From Aureispira sp. CCB-QB1 (lineage in GTDB: Bacteria; Bacteroidota; Bacteroidia; Chitinophagales; Saprospiraceae), in assembly GCF_000724545.1 (NCBI RefSeq), contig NZ_JHBV01000030.1, positions 248,001 to 312,000 of the forward strand: a stretch of 64,000 nucleotides of DNA. The letters are read 5' to 3'. The translations under genes were made by a program, and so were the position numbers. The first letter of the stretch is position 1, and each line of letters starts with the position of its first letter. Below, piece by piece: positions 16,071 through 24,990 of this stretch. Below the pieces are notes generated by a model. The model was not told the origin of the DNA, ran no database searches, and saw only the letters and a program-made list of their open reading frames with translations.

Positions 16071-17918
16071 TTACTGAATAACGATTACCTTCCCTGTTTC
16101 TAAGGATTCTCCTTTTAAACGCAAATAATACGACCCCGCCGATAGCTTTTTTAAATCCAGTTCAACCTTATGCTGGACATTGCTTTTAAAGCGCTGTTGA
16201 AGTACTGTCTGGAGCATCTTTCCTGTAGCAACGTCTACGATTTCGATAGAAAGCTCTTGGCTTTTATGTAGTGAAAATGTTATCGAGAATTGCCCATCAG
16301 AAGGATTGGGGAAAACAGTTAGTTCTGTCGTATTTTTTACTCGATTCGTTATTTTTTTCTGATTGGTAATCGTAGCATTATAGTCCTTTGGGCTTGTCGG
16401 AGTAGTTAGGGGCGTTCGATGCCAATGATTTTCTTCATCTTTTAGCAGTAAACCTCTTTCAAATGTTTGGTTTGTTGTAGCATTTAAGATATCCATGTAC
16501 CAAAATTCTGCAATAGCTGAATCTGATTTTATATCTAAGATACCGTAACCATGCTCTACAATATTAGAAAAAACTTGATTGGGATTAGCAGTAGCCATAT
16601 AACCTTCTACAGCACCAACCACCCAACTTGGGTACCCCATTTCATCAAAATTACCTCTAGTGATAGAAGTTGGCAAAAATTCAACCGCTACAGAACCATT
16701 TCCTGTACTTCCATTATATCCACTGCCCGTCGGAGCTTGATGCAAATCGGCTGCCATAGAAACATGCGCGTCCCCACTTAAAACCATTACATTATTAATA
16801 GCATTATTTTCTATAAAATCTAATAAACGATCTCTAGAACCATCAAAGCCATCCCAACTTTTAGGGTCTAACACAGAGCCATTTCCTATTGTTGCAGGAA
16901 AAAATGGTGGGATATTAGCTACCGACCAACCACACATCATTTTTTGATTTCCAATCAACTTCCATTTTGCGGTAGAGTTTTGCAATTCGGTTGTCAGCCA
17001 ATTATATTGGCTCGTCCCCAAGATACTAGGCTCTCCTGATGGCAGATTATCTATATTTCGATACAGCAAAATATCAATCATAAAAATATCGACCAAAGAA
17101 CCATAGCTAAATTTACGATAGATTTTTTTAGTATCCGTAGGAGTGACAAGTCGCATAGGCACATATTCTAAAAATGCCGCTCTACTATCTTCCGCTTGAG
17201 TAGGACTTCCGTTGTAGTCCGTATCATGGTTATCCCAAATAACAATCCAAGGGTGCATCTGACGAGCTAGCCGCAAATCAGGATCCATCAAATAGTAACG
17301 CTGTCGTTCTCTCCACTCTTGCTTAGTAGTTGGAGTACTAGGATACGGCACAGGAACACGAATTTCCTCATCGGGATCGACAAAATCGTAGATATAGTCC
17401 CCCAAATGCAGCACCACATCAAGATCCAAACGCTGTGCAATTTGTTGATAAGAATTGAAAAAACCAGAGAAAACAGAACTACAAGAAGCAACTGCCATAC
17501 GCAAGTGATTGACAGTAGAACTCCCTGAAGCAGCAGGTGCCGTTCTTGTCCTCCCTTTTCGAGTATAATTGCCATTCGGTGCTTGAAAACGATAATAGTA
17601 TGTTGTATAGGCGTTTAAGCTAGATACGTCTACAGCAACAGTCCAGTCTTTGGTCGAATCAGTTGCTACTGTTCCTGTTTGCACCACATTTAAAAAGTTG
17701 CTATCCGTTGCTACTTCCCAATTAACATTAATCGTAGATTGTGTATTGTTAGGAGTAATGTGTGTCCATAGAATCACTTGACTATCCGTTGGGTCAAACG
17801 ATGCAACTCCATACAAAAAAGGGGCATAGGCTGCATCGGTGTATATATTAGAAGGCAATTGTGCCCATAAGACTCCACCTATTAAGTAACTGATACAAAA
17901 GAACGAAAAAGTTTTCAT
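16071..17918 (-). CDS. PhoD-like alkaline phosphatase with T9SS sorting domain
   Basis: A 615-residue secreted phosphoesterase. It has a signal peptide (about 1-19), an N-terminal Fn3-like PhoD domain (about 30-125; DPTDSQVILWTHITP), and a catalytic PhoD region with HLGDYIYD, WDNHDTDYN and LSGDAHVSMAADL that supply metal ligands. A C-terminal type A T9SS sorting domain (about 535-615) starts at VFPNPSDGQFSITF and ends GSYYLRLKGESLETGKVIVIQ. PhoD enzymes hydrolyse phosphodiesters and monoesters with Ca/Fe. The protein should cross the outer membrane through the T9SS and be attached or released. It lies 138 bases upstream of the metallophosphatase, so both may belong to phosphate scavenging. 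A TAnnTTTG-like box (17935-17942) lies just upstream of the start. Confidence 0.9.
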   Translation of the reverse strand: MKTFSFFCISYLIGGVLWAQLPSNIYTDAAYAPFLYGVASFDPTDSQVILWTHITPNNTQSTINVNWEVATDSNFLNVVQTGTVATDSTKDWTVAVDVSSLNAYTTYYYRFQAPNGNYTRKGRTRTAPAASGSSTVNHLRMAVASCSSVFSGFFNSYQQIAQRLDLDVVLHLGDYIYDFVDPDEEIRVPVPYPSTPTTKQEWRERQRYYLMDPDLRLARQMHPWIVIWDNHDTDYNGSPTQAEDSRAAFLEYVPMRLVTPTDTKKIYRKFSYGSLVDIFMIDILLYRNIDNLPSGEPSILGTSQYNWLTTELQNSTAKWKLIGNQKMMCGWSVANIPPFFPATIGNGSVLDPKSWDGFDGSRDRLLDFIENNAINNVMVLSGDAHVSMAADLHQAPTGSGYNGSTGNGSVAVEFLPTSITRGNFDEMGYPSWVVGAVEGYMATANPNQVFSNIVEHGYGILDIKSDSAIAEFWYMDILNATTNQTFERGLLLKDEENHWHRTPLTTPTSPKDYNATITNQKKITNRVKNTTELTVFPNPSDGQFSITFSLHKSQELSIEIVDVATGKMLQTVLQQRFKSNVQHKVELDLKKLSAGSYYLRLKGESLETGKVIVIQ

Positions 17919-18109
17919 GGCAATAATTTTTATACAAAAATAAACAATGACATCACTGGTTCTTTAAAATAGCTATTTATTAGAATAATACTTCACGTAT
18001 TTTTAGTTTTTGATAAAAAACATAAGGAACATCTTGTGTCACCTCCACGATCAATGTATACAAACAGGTTTACACAATACTATTAAAGTAAGCATAATAC
18101 CCCAATGAA

Positions 18110-18140
18110 GAAAAGGTTAACCAACCAAAGTTGATTAACC
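18110..18140 (-). terminator. Probable terminator after rpmE2
   Basis: Arms 18115-18125 and 18130-18140 (GGTTAACCAAC with GTTGATTAACC) pair with one G-U on the minus strand around a 4-base loop, followed by TTTTC. It lies 57 bases past the L31 stop. Confidence 0.6.
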
Positions 18141-18197
18141 CTATATATTCATGCTATCAATAGAAAGCCACTAATGGATTACACCCAATAGTACTTT

Positions 18198-18482
18198 TTA
18201 TTCAGCAGCTTTTTCTTCGTCTTTAACCATGTACTTGTCAAACTTAGCAAATTTCTTGTTAAATTTGTCAATACGTCCAGCAGTATCCACGAATTGCATT
18301 TTACCAGTGTAGAAAGGATGAGAAGCAGAGCTAATCTCTACTTTCACTAGTGGATATTCAACACCATCAACTTCAATATTTTCGCTAGAAGGTGCAGAAG
18401 AATGCATTAAAAAAGTGGTATCTGTAGATATGTCTCTAAAACATACCAGACGATTGCTCTCTGGATGAATATCTTTTTTCAT
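18198..18482 (-). CDS. rpmE2: 50S ribosomal protein L31 type B
   Basis: A 94-residue ribosomal protein. The start [17 protein letters not shown] and the segment [28 protein letters not shown] are diagnostic for L31. The zinc-binding CxxC pairs of the type A protein are absent, which makes it type B (YkgM-like), the usual form in Bacteroidota. An insertion with [17 protein letters not shown] is typical of the B form, and the tail is acidic (DEEKAAE). The gene is transcribed alone, with a -7 box at 18550-18557 and a hairpin downstream. Confidence 0.95.
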   Translation of the reverse strand: MKKDIHPESNRLVCFRDISTDTTFLMHSSAPSSENIEVDGVEYPLVKVEISSASHPFYTGKMQFVDTAGRIDKFNKKFAKFDKYMVKDEEKAAE

Positions 18483-18549
18483 GATAATTCTATTGTTGTT
18501 TTTTTATTTTTATTTAAGGTCACTTTGGCAATTTCGTGAATTGCAGGTA

Positions 18550-18557
18550 CAAAGGTA
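18550..18557 (-). promoter_or_regulatory. Candidate -7 box of the rpmE2 promoter
   Basis: TACCTTTG on the minus strand matches TAnnTTTG and lies 67 bases upstream of the L31 start. The expected TTG at -33 is not visible. Confidence 0.45.
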
Positions 18558-18629
18558 ACATAAAATTAAAGAATAAGGAATTTTTTTAGAAAAAAAAGAA
18601 TAAGTTGAAGAGAAAAAAACCGTTAGCCA

Positions 18630-19385
18630 TTAAGACTTTGTTCCTATGACCAAAACCGAAACTCCGAAAGGCAAACGAATTCCTCGATTTAAAAAGATTA
18701 ACTCCTTGTTAAACAACCAATGCAGTACTTTATTCACAAAACCATTTGACTGTAAAATTTCGCCATCTGATCCTGTCTGTCCTTCATTTTTTTTCCTAGG
18801 AATTATCTTAAACAACATTCGAACGGCCAAAATGGGCAAAAACAAGAAGAAGTTAAAATAAGAACCATAATCGATTTTAAACCCTTCTTTTTCTAAAATA
18901 GTAACCAATTCTTTCTTGGTATACCTTCGATAGTGATGGTTGATCACATCATGGTTACTCCACAAAAAATTAAATGCAGGTACGGTCAAATAAATGGTTC
19001 CGTTGGGTTTTAGAACACGTTTAATTTCTTGTACCGCCAATACGTGGTCGTCTATGTGTTCAATTACATCAAAAGCAGAAACAACATCAAATGAATTGCT
19101 CTCAAAAGGTAGTTCTGTCAAAGAAGCATTAATTGCTTTGATGCCCACCACCTCATCCAAAAACTCACAACAATCTTTGTCGTACTCCAATGAAGTGACT
19201 GCTCCATATTGTTCTAACATTGTTGTTGTTGCGCCTGTAGCCACTCCAGTATTTAATATATCTAGGTTTTTTCTTTTCTTGAGTATTCTATTGACAAAAA
19301 GAGTTTCTAATATATTTAGGCGAGCTGTAAACCACCAATGGCTTCGCTCTAGTTTATAATACTCTTTATAAAATTTCTTGTCCAT
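18630..19385 (-). CDS. Class I SAM-dependent methyltransferase in sugar cluster
   Basis: A 251-residue methyltransferase. SAM-binding motif I is ILNTGVATGATTTMLEQYG (about residues 43-61), with VVSAFDVIEHIDDHVLAVQEIKRVLKPNG (about 100-128) matching motifs II-III. Motif I reads N-T-G-V-A-T-G rather than the usual D-x-G-x-G-x-G. A hydrophobic segment follows (about 176-192, FFLFLPILAVRMLF). The start codon lies 20 bases inside the end of the upstream glycosyltransferase gene, so the two are translationally coupled. Together with its position at the end of the cluster this suggests methylation of a glycan or of a lipid-linked sugar, although the substrate is unknown. Confidence 0.8.
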   Translation of the reverse strand: MDKKFYKEYYKLERSHWWFTARLNILETLFVNRILKKRKNLDILNTGVATGATTTMLEQYGAVTSLEYDKDCCEFLDEVVGIKAINASLTELPFESNSFDVVSAFDVIEHIDDHVLAVQEIKRVLKPNGTIYLTVPAFNFLWSNHDVINHHYRRYTKKELVTILEKEGFKIDYGSYFNFFLFLPILAVRMLFKIIPRKKNEGQTGSDGEILQSNGFVNKVLHWLFNKELIFLNRGIRLPFGVSVLVIGTKS

Positions 19386-20334
19386 TTATTTCTTTTTGTT
19401 TTTCTATTCTACTTTCTATAATAAACAAAGGGCGTTTTTTGACTTGAAAGAATATTCTTACAATATATTCTCCCAACACACCTATCGAAATCAGTTGTAC
19501 CCCACCAAATAAGGTAATTGCAAAGATTAAAGCTGTAAATCCTTCTCCGACAACATCCAAGTAAAATTTTCTATACAAGGTGATCGTTAAGAATATAAAA
19601 CTTGATAAGACGGCGAGTATCCCTAGGTTGATAATCAATTTGATTGGCACTTCGCTAAAACTAAAAATACCATCCAAAGCAAGTCGAAGCATTTTTGTTA
19701 ATGGATATTTTGTTTCTCCATATTCTCTTTGTGGGCGATCAAAAAAGATTCCCTTCTGCTTAAATCCGACCCAACTTCTCATACCTCGAATAAAGCGTCT
19801 TTCTTCGGGCATTTGATTTAAAATATCAGCAACTCGACGACTTATTAAGGCAAAATCCCCCGTATTCAAAGGGATTTTAGTTTCTGTCATTCTATCAAAC
19901 AATTGATAAAACCATCTAGATGTTAACCTTTTAAACGACTTTTCAGCATTAGAAGAGCGCTCGGCATATACAACATCATAGCCTTCTTTGTAATACGCAT
20001 AAAATTTATCTAGCAACTCTGGAGGATCTTGCAAATCACCATCCAAAATCAAAACTGCCTCTGTTGCATTGATGCACGTTAATCCTGCTGTTAATGCTAA
20101 TTGATGTCCAAAGTTTCTAGACAGGAAAACAGCGCTAAATCGTTCGTCTTTTAAAGCCGTCTCTCGCATAAAAAAAGGCGTTTTGTCCTTGCTCCCATCA
20201 TCTACCAAAATCACACTAACGTCCAATGTAGTTTTTTCAATTACATTGGTTAGTCGCTCTATCAATTTATCATAGACCTCTTCTTCGTTATAAAGAGGAA
20301 TTAGTAAGTTGACTTGTGGTTTATTTTTTTCCAT
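19366..20334 (-). CDS. GT2 family polyprenyl-phosphate glycosyltransferase (GtrB/DPM-like)
   Basis: A 322-residue enzyme with an intact GT2 domain (residues 8-230): LLIPLYNEEE at the start, LVDDGSKDKTPF, the catalytic acidic motif LILDGDLQDPPELLDKF, and RFIRGMRSWVGFKQ. Two membrane helices follow (about 232-254 and 266-290). This is the GtrB/dolichyl-phosphate-mannose-synthase arrangement, which transfers a sugar from a nucleotide donor to polyprenyl phosphate on the cytoplasmic face. The product would feed a GT-C enzyme such as that encoded at 20455-23541. Upstream spacing is 120 bases; downstream it overlaps the methyltransferase gene by 20 bases. Confidence 0.88.
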   Translation of the reverse strand: MEKNKPQVNLLIPLYNEEEVYDKLIERLTNVIEKTTLDVSVILVDDGSKDKTPFFMRETALKDERFSAVFLSRNFGHQLALTAGLTCINATEAVLILDGDLQDPPELLDKFYAYYKEGYDVVYAERSSNAEKSFKRLTSRWFYQLFDRMTETKIPLNTGDFALISRRVADILNQMPEERRFIRGMRSWVGFKQKGIFFDRPQREYGETKYPLTKMLRLALDGIFSFSEVPIKLIINLGILAVLSSFIFLTITLYRKFYLDVVGEGFTALIFAITLFGGVQLISIGVLGEYIVRIFFQVKKRPLFIIESRIEKQKEINGQEIL

Positions 20335-20454
20335 GTCATTGTATTAATTAATACTTACTCTGTGAGTATGATTATTTTTAGGACAATTGTTTCATGCTCC
20401 GAAGGTGCTCAAATAATCCTACCCTATTCATGCTTGTTATCAAACGACCGTTTA

Positions 20455-23400
20455 TTATTTAATCTTTCCCTCCCTTTTCAAACGCTCCTTTCTAGCTGTT
20501 GCTAACATTTGTTTACGAACAGCATCGTCATACATCTTTTTCATTTTTAAGGCCGGCTTATAGTCTGGCAAGATACTAAGAGCCACATTCAAGTTTTGCA
20601 TTGCCTCTTGCCATTTTCCTTGGGTAGACAATTTTTTGGCCATAAAGAAACTCTTCTTAGCGTCATTTCCTAGATGTTGACAAATATTAATTGCCAAGTC
20701 ATATCCCTGCGCTGGTTTTCCGCCATATTGGTCAAAGAGTTCTAGGTGTTCTATTGCTTTATTGAGCTCTTGTTTTTGTACCAATAAGTTAGCCAAGTGA
20801 TAATGACCAAAAGTATATTTAGGATTGCACTCTACTGCTTTGCTAAAACATTTTTCGGCATTTTCAGCATCCTTCATTTGCATATAGCAAATTCCTTCCA
20901 TCCCATAAGCATTAGAATAATCGGTCATATATTTGTGCAATTCTGTAACTGTTTCTTTGGCTAGTTGCGTATTGCCAGCCTGCAATGCGTATTGAGTTAA
21001 CAACATCAAAGCACTATCATCTTTGGGATTTTCTTTTAGTACTTCTTGTAACAAAGCAATTGCCTTGGCATAATCCTTAGCCTTAAATGCAGCTGCCGCT
21101 TCTACAGATTTTTTGTTCGTCTCAGAACGCTTGCTGATCATACACAACGGCACATTATCCACTTTTACAGCATGTAACAATTCATTTCCTGCTGGCCAAA
21201 CATCCTGCTCTAATGCTTTTTTATTGATAAATCTAGAAATGTATATTCCATAATCCCAATTGTGTTTAGCCCGTTCATGATAACGAGTATAAATCACCTT
21301 TACATTAGGATAATCTTTGAAATAATGATTGATTGGTAAATGTGCTTGCGTTCCAAATCGCACTTCTTCTCCTGCTTTTACCTCTGGTATATTTTCTATG
21401 ACCCAGTCTACTGCTTCTTTGGTTGAATTCATCCAATAATCAGTTTCATAAGCACCAAAAGCGCCTTCTATTCCTCCCATGAATTCATTAAAGTAGGTAT
21501 ATTGGTGTGGATGTGCCGCAATAGTCCATCTTACTGGCAACGCCAATAAACCAAAGAAAATGACATAAACACCAATTTTAGCTGCTTTGGGTTTTAGATA
21601 ATCAATCGTGAAAAAGTATCCATAGGTTGCTAAAATAATTAATGGGGGACAAACAAATAAGAAGTGTCTTATCCCATCATACAAAGCAGAATCTTTATAA
21701 ATAACATAAGCTACAGGAAACAAGGCTGTAAATGCAAGCATCAATGTTATTATTCTATTGCGCGTATCTTTGACAATTGGCACGATAGCAAATATCAATC
21801 CCAATAAAACAACCAAAGGCAATACCGTTACCAACCACTTAGGCACATAATACCATGGCAAATACTCAGACCAATAATGTTGCCCTTCCCACAACATGCG
21901 TATTCCAACAGAGAAATTAGACATTTCTTGCAAAGCGTAAAACGGATTGTTTAGTGGATCTTCTAAAGCGTATGGCCAATACAGTATACCACCAAAGTAT
22001 CCTAAAACAACAATAGCTACCAAAATACTCCCCAGTTTTATCAAATACTTAAAGTTAAACAACTGAGCTCGCAACTTAGTATTAAGGAGATGCATTCCTC
22101 CTGTAAATAAGAATAAATAAGGAATGATAATAATTCCTCCCGATCGCATTCCCATAGTTAATGAAATGCCTACAATAAGCCCAACAATAGAATTTAAAGA
22201 AGGTCGGGGCAGTTGGCGAACAAAATTCATCATAAAATAAATGCTGATGATATATCCTGCTGCAAAAGGAATATCCTTAGGGTTATTCATTGCGTGACCA
22301 AAAAGGCGAGGGAAGAAAATGACTAAGATAATTGTCCAAAAAGCTATTTTCCATTTTCTTGTGACTGAATAAGACAACAAACCAACAAACACAAACAAAA
22401 TAGCTCCTACCAAAGCATTAAACATATGCCTTACTTCAAACAAATCCCAAGTTGTAAATACATACTTGTGCATCCAAGTAACGGTATAGTCAAATATCCC
22501 TCCGTAAAAATATAAATTGACAAAATTAAGCGCATTATCATCTACGCCTTCTGTCTCAAAATAATTTAAAACATGTGTCCCATATTTTTCCTGAAATCCT
22601 TCGTCTCCTGTAATACCATAATCAAAGCTCAAGTAAGGCAACATAAACAACACCAACAAAGACAAAGCAGCAAATAAGAATCTATAAATAGAATTGGCTT
22701 GCTTCCAATTGCTCAAACTATGTTCAACCTTCATTTCTTTGATAGAGTCAATCCAAAAGAAATTGAATATATTCTTAAAAATATTCACAAAGTTGGTCAA
22801 AGCATTCCCTGTACTTGTTGAAGATGCTCCTTTTTTTACATTATCAATAGATGCTTCTACAATAGCCAGATCATACAAATGAGCATAATGAATTACTTCT
22901 AGGTCAGGCGTCTTACTTTTGGAGCTAAGTTTATCAAATAATAATTTGCCAACTGTTTGAGGATACAATCTAAAAGGAGCTTCTACATCAACTACATTCA
23001 TACCCGACCACAACTGTACCCATCCATTTGACAACTTCTTCACAATGCCGTCTGTTGTACTTTCGCCTTCTACATAATTCCTAACTCCTACGATAATACT
23101 ACTATCATCCCAATCCTCTTGGGCGAGTTTTCTCAACCAATTAATAGGCGACTCTCCTTCTTCTTGAGATTTCCGAGACCAAGTCAAAATATGATTCCCA
23201 GTAGCTTGAGCCACACCAGCTTTTAGAGCAGCGGCTACTGTTTGGTGTTCTTCTAAATCAATTACCTCATAAGAAACTTGTTCAGATTGTCCCTCGTTAT
23301 TATAAGTTTGGTTGATGACAGATAAGGTATCGTCACTACTTCCATTATTAACAAAAATAACTTCGTAAGGTAATTTCCAGTTTTGCTCCACTTTTTGAAG

Positions 23401-23541
23401 CTCCCTAAATATTGTTTGAAGTCCATCCTCTTCGTTATAAACAGGAATAACGATAGACAACTTACCTTGATATTTATTTTCAGGATATTTTCTTGACTGT
23501 TGGGCTTGTCGAGAACTCTTCTTCTTATTTTTAGCCGCCAT
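20455..23541 (-). CDS. Fusion of degenerate GT2 domain, GT39-like membrane domain and TPRs
   Basis: A 1028-residue protein when started at the ATG at 23541; a GTG at 23580 would add 13 residues. Residues about 28-240 have a GT2/DPM1-like fold signature (IVIPVYNEEDGLQTIF), but the usual DDGS motif reads VNNGSSDDT and the DxD/DGDLQDP position reads TWSRKSQEEGESP, so catalysis is doubtful. Residues about 290-690 hold roughly ten membrane spans, with FDYGITGDEGFQEKYG matching the acidic first loop of GT-C/PMT enzymes. Residues about 825-1010 form TPR-like helical repeats on the far side. The likely role is transfer of a lipid-linked sugar to a glycan or protein. It is the largest gene in the sugar cluster and the context supports that role. 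Confidence 0.8.
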   Translation of the reverse strand: MAAKNKKKSSRQAQQSRKYPENKYQGKLSIVIPVYNEEDGLQTIFRELQKVEQNWKLPYEVIFVNNGSSDDTLSVINQTYNNEGQSEQVSYEVIDLEEHQTVAAALKAGVAQATGNHILTWSRKSQEEGESPINWLRKLAQEDWDDSSIIVGVRNYVEGESTTDGIVKKLSNGWVQLWSGMNVVDVEAPFRLYPQTVGKLLFDKLSSKSKTPDLEVIHYAHLYDLAIVEASIDNVKKGASSTSTGNALTNFVNIFKNIFNFFWIDSIKEMKVEHSLSNWKQANSIYRFLFAALSLLVLFMLPYLSFDYGITGDEGFQEKYGTHVLNYFETEGVDDNALNFVNLYFYGGIFDYTVTWMHKYVFTTWDLFEVRHMFNALVGAILFVFVGLLSYSVTRKWKIAFWTIILVIFFPRLFGHAMNNPKDIPFAAGYIISIYFMMNFVRQLPRPSLNSIVGLIVGISLTMGMRSGGIIIIPYLFLFTGGMHLLNTKLRAQLFNFKYLIKLGSILVAIVVLGYFGGILYWPYALEDPLNNPFYALQEMSNFSVGIRMLWEGQHYWSEYLPWYYVPKWLVTVLPLVVLLGLIFAIVPIVKDTRNRIITLMLAFTALFPVAYVIYKDSALYDGIRHFLFVCPPLIILATYGYFFTIDYLKPKAAKIGVYVIFFGLLALPVRWTIAAHPHQYTYFNEFMGGIEGAFGAYETDYWMNSTKEAVDWVIENIPEVKAGEEVRFGTQAHLPINHYFKDYPNVKVIYTRYHERAKHNWDYGIYISRFINKKALEQDVWPAGNELLHAVKVDNVPLCMISKRSETNKKSVEAAAAFKAKDYAKAIALLQEVLKENPKDDSALMLLTQYALQAGNTQLAKETVTELHKYMTDYSNAYGMEGICYMQMKDAENAEKCFSKAVECNPKYTFGHYHLANLLVQKQELNKAIEHLELFDQYGGKPAQGYDLAINICQHLGNDAKKSFFMAKKLSTQGKWQEAMQNLNVALSILPDYKPALKMKKMYDDAVRKQMLATARKERLKREGKIK

Positions 23542-23645
23542 ATAATTATTAGGTTTAACTTGTATTGCTACTTTTCTCACACTAAATTTAGTTAGAGAAC
23601 GTATTGGGTATTGATTTTAAGAGCAAAACTACAATTTATTGTGTC

Positions 23646-24389
23646 CTATTTTGATAATTTATTTTTATTTTTTCGTTTAAATCGTCTAAAAACTAGAATC
23701 AAACGGGGAATATCAATCACAGCTTGCTTCACAATAGCCCATGAAGCGCCTTTGCTTTTCCCTGCCTGTCTTGGCAAGTATTTAGACTTTACTTCTATCG
23801 CTTGATGTCCCAAATACATTAGTTTGCTACATATTTCGGACTCTACCAAAGAGCTTGTTATTTCTAGTTCCAAATCTTGTAAAGCGTTATTTTTATAGAC
23901 CTTTACCCAGTTCACATCTTTGAGTTTGAGACCAATAAACAGCCAATTTAAAACATTATTGAACAAAGACAAAATATTTCTAGACAGTGTATAAGTAGTA
24001 TTCTCTACTCGATAAAAAGCTATAATTGTCCTTTCTGGTATATTTTTGTAGGGCAGCAACTCTCCCAAGTCAAATTGACCATCGCCAGGAATCATCACTA
24101 CATTATCCCCTGTTGCTTGTCGATACCCCGAATGCAAGGCTTTTCCGATGCCTAAGTTTATAGGATGGTGAATGTACTTAATGTTTTTGTGCTGTGGTTC
24201 GTCCAGCAATCCTCGAATTACTGCATCGGAATTGTCAGAACTACCATCGTTTACCACAATAATCTCTCCTTGAGGATTAGAAATAAGGGCTAACTTAGCT
24301 TGAACATGCTGAATAACACGTACAATGTTTTCTGCTTCATTAAAACAAAGAACAACAATTGACCAACTCTGATTCGCAACTTCTGACAA
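23646..24389 (-). CDS. GT2 family glycosyltransferase without membrane anchor
   Basis: A 247-residue glycosyltransferase with SIVVLCFNEAENIVRVI, VVNDGSSDNSDAVI and MIPGDGQFDLGELLPYK, which give the nucleotide-sugar and metal-binding sites of GT2. There is no clear C-terminal membrane pair, and the tail is very basic (FRRFKRKNKNKLSK), possibly for peripheral membrane binding. The start is a TTG at 24389: an in-frame stop lies six codons upstream, no ATG lies between them, and the next Met is far inside the domain, so a non-ATG start is forced. It lies 57 bases after the acyltransferase gene and 104 bases before the fusion gene. Confidence 0.85.
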   Translation of the reverse strand: MSEVANQSWSIVVLCFNEAENIVRVIQHVQAKLALISNPQGEIIVVNDGSSDNSDAVIRGLLDEPQHKNIKYIHHPINLGIGKALHSGYRQATGDNVVMIPGDGQFDLGELLPYKNIPERTIIAFYRVENTTYTLSRNILSLFNNVLNWLFIGLKLKDVNWVKVYKNNALQDLELEITSSLVESEICSKLMYLGHQAIEVKSKYLPRQAGKSKGASWAIVKQAVIDIPRLILVFRRFKRKNKNKLSK

Positions 24390-24446
24390 TTTGATAAACG
24401 TTTAGTGCCTGTGATATAAAAATTCGTATAGTTGAGCCTCGATCTG

Positions 24447-24938
24447 CTAGGTTATAAATCGCACCAACTTAGCAGGATTGCCAACAACTACAGCATTTGC
24501 AGGAACATCCTTGGTAACCACAGAACCAGCTCCTACCAAGGCATTTTCACCAATAGTTACGCCTCCTAGTATCGTAGCACTCGTTCCTATCGAAGCCCCT
24601 TTCTTAACCAAGGTTTCTACTAATGTCCAATCCTTCTCTGTTTGAGGACTTCCATCTGGATTGGTTGCCCTTGGTACCATATCATTAATAAAAGAGACGT
24701 TATGACCAACAAATACGTTGTCTTCTATCTGCACACCTTCACAAATAAAAGAATGGCTGGATATTTTACAATTTTTGCCAATTCGTACTCCTTTCTGAAT
24801 TTCTACAAAGGTACCAATTTTTGAACCATCATCAATAGAACAATGATAAGCATTCACAAAACTATATATTTTAACATCCTTACCAACCTTTACATGGTTA
24901 AGAATTTGCTGATTGGCATTCCATGTTAATTCTTTCAT
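24447..24938 (-). CDS. Left-handed beta-helix acyltransferase (sugar N-acetyltransferase type)
   Basis: A 163-residue hexapeptide-repeat protein. The repeats run through almost the whole length (for example VKVGKDVKIYSFVNAY, IGENALVGAGSVVTKDVPANAVVVG), forming the left-handed parallel beta-helix that binds acetyl-CoA as a trimer. Length and pattern resemble WbpD/WlbB-type enzymes that acetylate a 3-amino sugar nucleotide. The gene follows a Gfo/Idh/MocA dehydrogenase, and that pair is a known arrangement in 2,3-diamino-uronic acid pathways, but an aminotransferase is missing from this window. The exact sugar is therefore open. Confidence 0.8.
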   Translation of the reverse strand: MKELTWNANQQILNHVKVGKDVKIYSFVNAYHCSIDDGSKIGTFVEIQKGVRIGKNCKISSHSFICEGVQIEDNVFVGHNVSFINDMVPRATNPDGSPQTEKDWTLVETLVKKGASIGTSATILGGVTIGENALVGAGSVVTKDVPANAVVVGNPAKLVRFIT

Positions 24939-24990
24939 TTTTAATCTTCATTTATATACTTTCAATAGTTAATTACTATTTCGGCTCTTA

